From Hydractinia symbiolongicarpus (lineage: Eukaryota; Cnidaria; Hydrozoa; Anthoathecata; Hydractiniidae): a stretch of DNA of 64,000 nucleotides. The notes below the pieces were generated by a model. It searched no databases and was not told the DNA's origin. It worked only from the letters and a program-made list of their open reading frames with translations. The stretch spans positions 26,975,001 to 27,039,000 of the forward strand of contig NC_079882.1 in the NCBI RefSeq assembly GCF_029227915.1, read 5' to 3'. The position numbers and the translations under genes were made by a program. Shown piece after piece: positions 1-9,490 of this stretch. The first letter of the stretch is position 1, and each line of letters opens with the position of its first letter.

Positions 1-348
1 CAATTAGCCTACGAATTAAAAATAAAACATGTTCAGTTAGTGGCTTACCATGTAACTTCTATGGCTAGCTAGCTTTTTCTCGATTCCAACAGAACAGCAT
101 TTTAAAATTCAACAGAAAAGAAGGTTATGGGAGGACATAGAAAGAAGCAGCGCTAGCGTGTTTTCCCGTTTTCCCAGGTGATATTTACAGAATTCTCATT
201 CGTCCCATCACCCCTCTTTCATGTATTTGTTAAATAGTCTTGTTTTGTCCTTTATTTCAATGACCCCTTATTTACATCCGTTTATGTTGCATAGTTTGTT
301 ATTTTTCCTTTTTGCACCTTTTTTTCTCCCTGTATAGCTAATACCATT
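1..348. other. Non-coding, nothing recognised
   Basis: AT-rich sequence with no supportable gene or repeat. It ends at a short GATA tract that belongs to the SINE tail to its right. Confidence 0.5.
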
Positions 349-704
349 AGATAGATAGATAGATGTGCATATTTTACATGGCTAGCCTCACAAATATCGA
401 GGGATATACCCTGTCTATTATTTCCAGGAGAGGCCATGGCGTAGATGGAGAGTCCTAGAGTATTTAATGCTCATTTTGAGCTACGCAGACCCAATTAGAG
501 CCCGCGCTCTACTAGACAACTCCCGGCAACATCCAACGGCCCACACAGTGTGTCATCTTCCCAATTTCCCTCACATGGCTTGGGTTAACCCGGGGCTGTG
601 GTAACATTCACTCGCCCATGTTGAATCGCCGTCAAGAGGAATCAAACCCCTGTCTCCCGCACAGAGTACGAGAGCTATAACCACTAATCTACGGCGCCAC
701 ATTA
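349..704 (-). mobile_element. tRNA-derived SINE
   Basis: Read on the minus strand, the head at about 700-625 looks like a tRNA: an A-box-like TAGATTAGTGG and a B-box-like GGTTTGATTCC lie about 40 nt apart and are bracketed by complementary GCGCCGT/ACGGCG-type ends. A non-tRNA body follows to about 365, then a short (ATCT)n tail. This head-body-simple-repeat order is that of a tRNA-derived SINE transcribed by RNA polymerase III. The same tail-plus-body start (GATAGATAG, then a GCATATTTTACATGG block) recurs at 45531-45575, supporting a dispersed family. No target-site duplication was clear. Confidence 0.7.
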
Positions 705-1259
705 AACAATATTTCACAGCCTCAGGACTGTAGCTAGCAGCATAGGGTCAGTCATCATTAATATGGGAGACACTTATGCAGAGGATGTGTTTTTGCATTT
801 TTAGTTTATTTAAGAGGGTGGTGATGGTGGTTTAAAATTGTCTGCAAAATTGCATCATTCTAGCTCCTTAACTAGCTATAAACCATAGGTGGAGCTTTTT
901 TATAGAATAACAAATTATTAAGTTGCCCCAACCTTTATTTAAAACAAAACTTAAGTTCCTGCTACAACCCTAAGTCTTGACAGCTGTTGATGGAGATAAA
1001 AAGATGTTTCGAAAATTATTACTATATCTATACTTAATACTATCAAACTAACATGGAAAAACTAACCCACTCTCTTGATCTCTTTCCAAAAATAGGGCAT
1101 ACCCAAAAGCATTTACATTTTGCAATGAAAATTATTAAACTGTAGATACGCGAAAGAAAATGTCTGCAAACATCACCTTTTTAATTACTATAAATGGGTT
1201 ACTGAAAAAAAAGAAATAACAAATTTGACAAATTTGACATAATTTCAAATTCACCCTTG
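705..1259. other. Non-coding, nothing recognised
   Basis: AT-rich intergenic sequence between the SINE and the minisatellite-type element. No exon-like or repeat structure was supported. Confidence 0.4.
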
Positions 1260-1770
1260 TAACTAGATATTTTGCACCTTAATCACTGTGGTTGTGAAGC
1301 AACAACAAAGATAACAACATGCTATATATAGAAGTTTATTTCTCTTGTTTTATGTTACTGCACTTGAGTTTTTGGTATTGGGACCCTTAAACCAGATGTG
1401 TGTGTGTTTCCATCCTTACCCTTAAGACGTATCTTGTGGAAATGTGTGCATCTCTTGCAAAAACCCTAAGTCACCTAAAGTATCTCTTGTGGAAACACCT
1501 ATGTCTCTGTGGAAATAATAACTAATCTGGGGTGGTGTCTCTGGTTGAAATACCTGTGTCTCTCGTAAAAATGAATCTAGTGGAAAGCTTACATCTCAGC
1601 AAATCTTGTGAAAACACCTACTACCAACTATTGTGTATATTGTGGAAACGTAACTCATTCACTAGCGAAACAAATGCATCTTCACCCCATTTGGATGACA
1701 ATGGAAAGACATCCATATCAACGCATGTTATCAGTGCACAAGAGGAAAAAATTGGAAACTGCAAGCAGGC
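1260..1770 (+). mobile_element. Degenerate copy of minisatellite-bearing repeat element
   Basis: This stretch matches, in inverted orientation, the element at 34700-35350. Shared blocks in the same order include TTTCTCTTGTTT.ATGT, CACTTGAG, TTTCCATCCTTACCCTTA followed by AGACGTATCT.GTGGAAA, repeated CTTGTGGAAA units, and GAAACAAA.GCATCTTCA.CCCATTTGG. Here the internal units have decayed to irregular copies of (T)CTTGTGGAAA. The 121-aa open frame over it (from 1532) is a by-product of the repeat and shows no gene signature. Confidence 0.7.
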
Positions 1771-3272
1771 AAATTGGATCACCAAGAAAACTGTGATACA
1801 AAACACTGGTATAAGCATGCCCGCACCTTTGATGCCAATTGAATCCTCTATCTTGTGTTGTAGATCCTGTGTCATTATGGATCGTCGTCCCTTGTAAAAG
1901 ATCCTTGGGGGTAAATATACTGGTTTTGTAGGTGCTTGTCTTATGTTAAATGATGGCTTGATTATCGAATTGATACATGGGTTTTAGTGATTGTAGTTTA
2001 GTTGAAACAATAACAGTTGTAGACATCAATGCCAATACATTAAGTGATTAATGCACATACATAAAAGAAAACAAAATGTTGAAAAAGGTGGGTGAGAAAA
2101 CCAAACTGTCAACAATGAATGATAAATATTTGACTTTAGCTGCTTCTGGGTAATCTGTGGGCCTGGATCTACAATAGTCTTAGGCTTGATTATCTTGAAA
2201 TTCTGGGATAAGGAGAATACTAGTAACCTTGTCCTGTAAACCACTTCTCACACTGGCCTACCATTTTGTATTTGAAAAAACATGGGCTTCTGAAGTATAT
2301 CCTCTCATGATCCCAGTAGTCATCCCTGTTGACACTAGAGTACTGGATGCAATAAAAAGTCAAGCCTCTTAACAAAGTAAGTGGTTTTAATAAAGTATTA
2401 ACATTATATTGTTAGCACAATTTTTTGCATGGAATTTGGTATGTTTCATACTGTACATTTGTCCTAAAAGTAGTTACAAAGTTTATGTAATTAAATAATC
2501 CCGCATTTACTATGCAGTCATTATTTATTTTTTTGACTTGACCAGCTATTTTAAATTCTAGGCAGTTATGGTGACCGTTAGTTATTTTAGACACTGAAAG
2601 CTGCAAGAAACGAAAGCAATATACACTTTGCAATTTAGCATGAGACCATAGGTTATGGACAAAGTTACTTCATTTGCTTGGAATAACCCTTTCCGTTTTC
2701 TGATTGATAAAAAAAAATTGTCAGGTCAAAAAACTATAATGCATCTTTAACTTTTCATATTCTGTCTAAACCTGATGCAAGGAATGTTTTAAAGATGCAA
2801 GGGAAGAAAAATGAGTGTGGAAGTTACTGTTAAGTTAAGACCAGTTTCCAAACTGCTGATCCCAAATTAATGTCTTGTTAGACCAATATTTTAAGAAATA
2901 AGTTATGTTAGGTGTTCCCTGTAAATGGAGAGCATAGACACTTACTGAGCTTTAAGAAATTTACATGGGTGCTAATTGGAAAGAGGTACGTAAAAGATGT
3001 TGGGTGCTAATTTAGATTATGGTACTTGAATTATTTCAAACTAAGCCAGACATTTTTTGATTTTCAAGAGAATTTTCCTTGTCTGTTTTTTGTAATAATA
3101 CATGCTGAATTTTAATATATCTAAAAATGTCCTGTAATGTATATACTGAAAGTAAAAGTAAATTAAAATTATTATACCAAATATTTAATAACATTTTTAA
3201 TTTTAATAACATTTTTAATTTTAATAAAATTTTTGTTATTAATGTAATTTAATTACTTTTATTTTTAATTTT
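1771..3272. other. Non-coding, upstream of GDPD-like gene
   Basis: No exon with supportable coding content was found. The last part (about 3160-3270) is an A/T-only stretch with short ATTTTTAATTTTAATA repeats, leading into the splice acceptor before the next gene. Confidence 0.4.
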
Positions 3273-3274
3273 AG
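3265..3274 (+). promoter_or_regulatory. Splice acceptor just upstream of start codon
   Basis: A T-rich tract ending in AG (TTTTAATTTTAG) lies 24 nt before the ATG at 3299. It could end a 5'-UTR intron or receive a trans-spliced leader; similar sites precede four other genes here. Confidence 0.45.
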
Positions 3275-3298
3275 GTGTAAAAAATAAATGTTACAATC

Positions 3299-6269
3299 AT
3301 GCTTACATCCAACATTTTAATGTATACATGCATATTGTATTCTTTCACTAGAGGTTGGTAAATATCGTTGTTGTTTATAGAAGAAATAATTTCTGTTTTA
3401 TAATGAAAACTTAATTTTTATTTTTAATAATTTTATTAGGCTCAAGTGAAGCTACCATAACTAAATGTTATTCAGATATAAAACTAAAAGAAATCCCACG
3501 GGATCATTTATACTCCAAACTTAAAAAACCTTTAGTGATTGGTCACATGGGGAACATAATAAATTTTCAGGAGAACAGTTTGGAAGGAATCAAGAGTTTG
3601 ATAGATATTAAAGCCGATGGGGTTCATATGCAGGTGCAGCTTACTAAAGATAAAAAGTTAGTTGTTTTTGGAGATGAAAATCTCTATGTAAGTTGTATTG
3701 TCATGTGTTTATAAATACTTTTTTAGTTATTTCATTTCAAATATTATAACAAAACATAGAACAGGAAGAATTTTGCTGGTATAACCTAATTTTAAAGTAA
3801 ATCCTCAGCCATGTTGAAATAAATGTTCTTTATAAAGTCTTGTTAGGTTCTTTGTTATTAAATTGAAAATTCACATGTAATTTCAAACTTATTAAATTGT
3901 ATTGTGCACAATTAATTTTTCTTGCAGAGGATGACTGGAGAAGATTTTAATGTGTTGGATTTACCATACAGCGAAATAAGTAAGATGAATTTGCTAAAAA
4001 ATATTGATTATGGTTCAGGTGGGTAAAGCGTTTTTGTTTTTCAATGTTATCATTTTTTAAAGCTGGATAGTTTTATAAAAAAACCTAGAGAATGCTTTTT
4101 TTAAATTGGTCACTCCTAATTTTTCTCCTAAAAAAGTCAAGGCTTCAAGTTTGAAGTTCAAGGGTAAAATGTTTTCGTCTGTTTTTCAGGCACAACCAAG
4201 AATACGAAATCATACAAATCAACTGCGAAAATACCTCTTCTCGAAACAGTTTTATCTGAGTTACAAGGGAAAAATATGTTGATATATATTGAGGTAAGGT
4301 AATTTTTACTTCTTAGTTCTTTTGTCAAAATGACAGATGAATCATAAGCAAAGTTTAAGGAGCCAGTATGTCAGTAACAAGACAATGGTGGAGAATTCTT
4401 CATGCAAGAAATTATTGCAGAAAAAATTATTTTTTGATTTTGGACCCCATCTGCAAAATTAAGTTCTAAAATCACAAAGAAAAATCAAAAAATAAGGTCC
4501 ACCGCCAAAGTTGATTAATCACAAAACACATTTGGTCTAGGCATATCACTATGCGGTCTTTATTTTATTGAAGAAAACAATATTTCCTGTTATAATTTTA
4601 CATAAATGTATTCAAAATACAAAATATACATTTGTTACGTATTTCATTATGAGAACTTTAAAAAAAGGTTCGCAAAACGAAACCAAAACCAAAAACCAAC
4701 CAATGCTGACAAAAAAATTAAATTTTCCAAATTTTTTTTTGTTGTTGTCTTAGTTTTTTTAAATCACACGTACGAAGTAGTGTGATATTGGTTTGCCCTT
4801 TCATCGCGGCGGCGAAGTTCAGGAAATTTTCATTACACTGAATTTGAATTATTGTTATTGTCCATTTCACTGGATTAAAAATTCTCTACTATTTCCTCGT
4901 GTAAAAGGGAAGCTGATGTTGTTGTGCTTTGCTGATATAAAGTTATATAAAGACATAAAATCAAGAAAGAAGACCTTTATTTTTTATCGAAGCACGGCCA
5001 TTAGTTAAGATGGAAAAAGTAGCGAAACAAACGAACAAGCAAACAAACAAACCAATTTTTATTATGTGTATATAGTTAGCTGTTTTAACCGCATAAGGTC
5101 AATTTTTAAAAAAATTATCAGTTCACGTTTTGATTTGGTTCTTTCACATGCGCTCTCACAATATTCGGTTTTTCTTTCTGCATATTCTTTTGAAATAAAC
5201 TCTCACGCGCAGAGGATGACAGAATTCATACAAGTATGTATGTTTAAAAACAATCACCTGTCCGGAGTGATAAGAATGGTTAAAAAAAACTTTAAAGCAT
5301 GCAGAAGTTTGACGACATCGTAAACAGGACTTTCCTAAAAATCTTATTCAGAATATATGTCAGAGCGTGGCTTCTCCAATGGAAATTTAAGGTTTGCAAC
5401 ATAAAAAAGATTTGGAATAAAGTAAAATGTATTATTATTCAGCGCTTGTTAAAATCCCTACTTTTCCTCGAAATCCCTAATCTTCGTATTCTTTCTTAAA
5501 ATCCTCAGAACGCATTAAAGTTGAGAACAATTCCAATTTTTTCTGATTTTCCTTTTAGCTTGTTCCTGGCTACGCTCCTCCACGTGGTCCATTAGATCGA
5601 GAGGTTGCAGACAGGTTGGCCGAAAAGATTTCTGAGCTCATTGAAAAACTTAAATTAGAAAATGACGTGTTTGTTGTTTCGAGAGATGCATTTAAGTTGA
5701 AATTCTTGAATTATTACAATCCAAACATTGCAATTGGTTGGTGGCTAGATGCAAAGATGTTTGATCCATTAAAAGCAAGTGCAATCAAGTTCGAATATCA
5801 CGATATACTGGAAGTTTTTCCTCCAAACTGCTTTAAAGATCAATCATCATCGACATTCGCTAAATTTTTGCTGACGTCAGGTATAGTCAGCAAGGCTGTC
5901 AATGCGTCTTTTGTGGATTTTTCTTTTGATATTTATAACGATGATAAATATTACAAACAAACTGACAATCTTGAAATCAAAGACATTATTAAGAAAAAAT
6001 ACGGACCGACTACCCTCGGTTCTTTTAGCGTTTTTTCTTGGAATGAATCAACTAAGAAAGCCACAAAGGAAGAGGATGTAAAATTTATCAATGCAGCGTT
6101 GAAGAAGGGTGTTACCCGATTTATTTCAAACGATGTGAATCGAGTGAAGACAGCCTTAAACGAAGTGATCACTGTGTATTCAACTGCAACCCTTCTGCAG
6201 AACTATTTCATGCATGGTATCATAATATTGTTGTTTGGGAAAGCTGTCGTGTCTATACTGTTTGTGTAA
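3299..6269 (+). CDS. GDPD-like (glycerophosphodiester phosphodiesterase) protein, probably inactive
   Basis: Five exons in consistent phase: 3299-3353, 3440-3687, 3928-4018, 4190-4293 and 5559-6269 (402 aa). Exon 1 encodes a short hydrophobic N-terminus that may be a signal peptide; it is the least certain exon, though its phase fits. The body follows the GDPD TIM-barrel order: GHMG where the family has GHRG, ENSLEG, a VQLTKDKKLVVF strand, LYRMTG, IPLLETVL, and a late strand ending YIE. Known catalytic positions are altered: the Arg of HRG is Met, the E-x-D metal pair is H-M-Q, and the second His (FHDE) is Gly. Only the first His, the ENSL Glu and the YIE Glu remain. This suggests a binding protein or pseudoenzyme rather than a phosphodiesterase. 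The last 17 residues are hydrophobic and end the protein, consistent with a GPI-anchor signal or membrane tail. Confidence 0.8.
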
Positions 6270-6477
6270 TAATTACTGAAGTTAATCAAATTAATTCGGT
6301 ATCTTTTTATTGTACGTAAAATTTTTTTTTTACTTTTTTAATTAGCTTTTACGTAGTTGTTTGTTTACCGTTAATTTTTTGCACTCATTGAATTTATTTT
6401 CATTGTTTTTTTTATTAGTTTTAGATTCAATACACCATATTTTATATACATAATTTTATATCTGTAAATATTTTCTA

Positions 6478-6483
6478 AATAAA
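6478..6483 (+). terminator. Polyadenylation signal of GDPD-like gene
   Basis: A canonical AATAAA lies about 210 nt after the stop codon in an AT-rich 3' UTR, before the sequence changes character near 6500. Confidence 0.55.
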
Positions 6484-6499
6484 TACATTTTAATCATTA

Positions 6500-7140
6500 T
6501 TGTATTTCTTTTGCTTCTTCGTGGATATTTTGCCTCGTAGTGAATGTTTGTACCTGGAGCACAAATCTTGTCAGAATTGGTATTAATGCGCTAAATTAAA
6601 TTCCGAGGAATGCGTTAAATCATAGATATATATATTTGTGGTTAAAACTGGCTTAACTTTGAAAGGGCATGTTACGAAATTTATTTTTTTATTTTTGTGA
6701 CATGTGTTTAAATAGGTTAGATATAACGACAATGAAGTCTTACGATATTAAAAGTTCGAAGATCTGACTTCACCAAAATAAAAAGTCATCCAGGATTAAG
6801 TTTGCAAATTTATATAATTCAGCATCTAAGCCAATGTTTCACGATCTTTAGATAATACCTTAAGGCAATTTAACCCCCGCAGTGTACCCTGCATTAACTC
6901 TTCAAAGTTTGGTAAACTCCAAATGGATTTTGGGTGCTTTACTTTACAGGTCTTTTCTACCTTTTCTCCACTGGTGTTGCTTTGTGGTTTCAGGGTTTCT
7001 CCTGTTAACAGCCGCAACAACGGTTATACCCTAACACCTTTACAACATTCGCATATCCTTAATTGAAAGAGTTGTAAGCCACAGCCATTTATGTTTCTCA
7101 TTTGCTACGTCATAGAAATAAGATTTTCTTTAATTTTTTT
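6500..7140. other. Non-coding intergenic
   Basis: No gene or clear repeat recognised. Confidence 0.35.
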
Positions 7141-7990
7141 AAAGATTCAGTTAAGGCCGTGGCAAATCAAGGCAACTTTTTGAGCAACATTACCCGTCAA
7201 CATTTGTTGATGAACATGTTGACTCGATTTGCTATGGGTATCAACATATTGGCGAAGAAAAAACCCTCTAAAAATGTTGATCAACATTTATAAACCTTTT
7301 TATAAATGTTGATTAACATTGTTGAGGAGTTTTGTATGTTGCTACGATTTGCTATAGCCATCAACACTTCTGGCAACATTTTTCAGTATTTTCGAATTAT
7401 TTAATTGCAAATTCGAATATTCCAGCACGAATTCGAATGTTTTTGTTCGAGTGTATACATGACTTGCATGAAAATAAGATCAAAACATAGAAATATATTC
7501 ATTTTGAAAATGGTGGCAGTCACTGCTTCAGCTGATCCTGCAACTACAACTGTTGGTAAACAAAAATTTAAATGGAACGGTGAATTAGTGGAGAAACTGA
7601 TTGACCTGTATGAAGAAAGACCCTGTCTCTGGGACATTTCAGATCGAAGCTACTCAAAAAGAGATGTCAGGGAAAAGGCTCTCTCTGAAATAAAAGAAGA
7701 GATTAGCATAAACATGCTGCAGCTTCCTTTTCCGCCATTTTAAAAAATTGAATGAATGGCCACATTTCAGTAGAATGTAGTTGCTCAAAATGTTGACGAG
7801 AATGTTGACCGAAAATGTTGATCGATTTGGCCCGTGTTTTACGGCGAAGAAGCTTTCATGTACAATAAAAGTCTGAATATTTCCAAAAAAATTCGTATGC
7901 TTATTCGTGGTTGGAACATAACAATGTTTGTAAACGAAACGGATTGACGAGAATGTTTTTGACTTTTTCATTGCCAACATTTTCACAAAA
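7141..7990. mobile_element. Element with TGTTGA-rich flanks around a MADF fragment
   Basis: Short (A/T)TGTTGA and TCAACAT units crowd both sides (about 7186-7400 and 7785-7985). A block resembling TTTTGAGCAACATT...CGTCAACATT on the left appears reverse-complemented on the right (GTTGCTCAAAATGTTGACG). The enclosed sequence encodes a MADF fragment, a domain that accompanies PIF/Harbinger transposases, so this is probably a remnant of such an element. No DDE transposase is visible here. Confidence 0.55.
7510..7743 (+). CDS. MADF/SANT-like domain protein fragment (transposon-derived)
   Basis: The 77-residue frame starts MVAVTASADP and then reads KFKWNGELVEKLIDLYEE, RPCLWDI, SYSKRDVREKALSEI: the first two helices of a MADF (Myb/SANT-like) DNA-binding domain, with the diagnostic L-I-x-L-Y-x-E-R-P-x-L-W-D pattern. 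The third helix (KWKxLR...) is missing because the frame runs into LQLPFPPF and a stop, so the domain is truncated or the rest lies in an unrecognised exon. An in-frame ATG at 7405 exists upstream, but only the MVAV start gives domain-like sequence. Such proteins are the DNA-binding partner in PIF/Harbinger transposons; a domesticated gene is less likely given the repeats around it. Confidence 0.6.
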   Translation: MVAVTASADPATTTVGKQKFKWNGELVEKLIDLYEERPCLWDISDRSYSKRDVREKALSEIKEEISINMLQLPFPPF

Positions 7991-8110
7991 TATCTTCTTT
8001 CTTAAATAGTAAAACTAATGTTAATTCCAGCAAATATTGTTTTGGCTTCTTCCAATTTTTCTGGCTTCACAATCAACCAAGATTTTGCACTTCGAGAAAA
8101 ATTTTGCAAC

Positions 8111-9038
8111 TTAAGGTTACTGTAAAGGAAACAATTTATTTTATTTAGGTTTTTTGCAAAAAATTCATGACACATAGAAAAAAAAAACTCTTTTCAATGA
8201 CATATTTTATAGTCTATGAAAATATTTGGAACATCCCTTTTTTCTGGAAAAAGCCTTTTTACAGGTGTTATATCCTTAGCACCTTTGAAAAATATGTGCA
8301 AAATGAGTTGAGCATATTTTTTGTAAACATTATGCATAATATGGGACTCCCGTATAAAAATATGCATAAAATATTTTTTAGATAGTTTACTTTCACTATC
8401 GAATTAAAAAAATCAAAGTTAAGGAATATGCATATGGGGTAGGGGGGTTCACACTAGAATTATAAAAGCATGCTATAAATTTAAAGCACGATTTAAAGCA
8501 AGCTTAATAATGTGAACGCATTTTTGCTTCATTAAAATGCCTTTCAAATTATGTTTACTTGCTTCAAACATGCTTTAATAAAGCCAAAATAAAGAATGCT
8601 TCGAGGCACTCTTTATTTTTGCTTTAGCTGCTATAAGTGCATAAAACAATAGAATAAAAATTATGATATTTGAGTATTAAAAGTGAGGATTTTGAGCGGG
8701 TATTATGAAAGTGAAAGTTCATTCGTATGTGAGAAAAACAACATGAACTCCCCCTTTGAGGTTACCGGCAACTTGCTGTAGTCAAAGCATGCTTTATTCT
8801 AATGAGAGTTCCCGGATTTTTTTGTATAAATTACTGATTAGCGAATTATGACGACAGAAAGATTGATGTGTGTTTATTTCATTATATTTTCCTTTTGGAA
8901 AATTACCATCTCACGAAAATAGCACCATCAAGCATTCAGAAAAAAAAATAAAAAAAAATATATAACAGTATTGATAAATTATAAGGGTTTTTCTGAGACT
9001 ACTCATCAAGTGAGTTTTTTCCTTTACAGTAACCTTAA
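8111..9038. mobile_element. TTAA-flanked inverted-repeat element (MITE, 928 bp)
   Basis: Both ends carry TTAA followed by the perfect inverted repeat GGTTACTGTAAAGGAAA (8115-8131) and TTTCCTTTACAGTAACC (9018-9034). TTAA duplications with short TIRs are typical of piggyBac or Kolobok-like elements. The interior has no transposase frame. It is AT-rich and includes stretches of near-repeated GCTTTAA/GCATGCTTTA motifs (8460-8640). Its right end abuts a truncated reverse transcriptase fragment. Confidence 0.8.
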
Positions 9039-9490
9039 CTGTTCAATTTTTCCGTAGAAGCGATGTCATTAGTATACGCAGCAGCTTTTACTGGATTCAG
9101 ATCATTGAATGTGTCATGTATTTCAAACAGCATAAGAATCATGTTTATATTATGAGCTATACGTATATAATCATAGGCCACTGCACACACAGCCATTGTT
9201 ATTGGTTCTCTCGGTGTTGTTTCTCCTTCGACATGAAATTGTAGCCTCCAATGACGAAAAGCCTTGCTTCTAAGGAGTAAAATTGCATGTAAAAATAGCC
9301 ATAGAAGCACAAATAGTTTTTATGTTGTGGCGGAATGCCTCTCTAGTGTTCACTGCATAAAAGGCATTTGGGGCATCAACAAGAATTATACATCACTTGA
9401 TTCATCTTCAAATTGATTATTGTATGAACGATAGTTTTTATACCCGCTTCTTGACCTGCAAAATTTTGAGAGAATCCCTACTTTTACAAA
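9035..9490 (-). pseudogene. Reverse transcriptase fragment (degenerate retroelement)
   Basis: On the minus strand, successive frames give AGQEAGIKTIVHTI, NQFEDESSDV, then after a stop ILVDAPNAFYAVN, REAFRHNIKTICASMAI, then after a frameshift EGETTPREPITMAVCA and AYTNDIAS. These correspond in order to a known RT family motif set (cAGQ.aG..A.h, LLVDA.NAFN.LNR, EGTTQGDPLAM.MYA, and the YADD active site). The catalytic box has changed to YTND, and several stops and a shift are present, so it is dead. The fragment ends exactly at the TTAA of the neighbouring element, which appears to have cut it. Confidence 0.75.

Noticed and set aside
625-700. Free-standing tRNA gene on the minus strand
   Set aside because: The boxes are tRNA-like, but the body and simple-repeat tail beyond it and the second copy fragment indicate a SINE, not a tRNA gene.
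1532-1897. 121-aa frame on the plus strand
   Set aside because: It overlies the degenerate copy of the same minisatellite-bearing element and has no domain.
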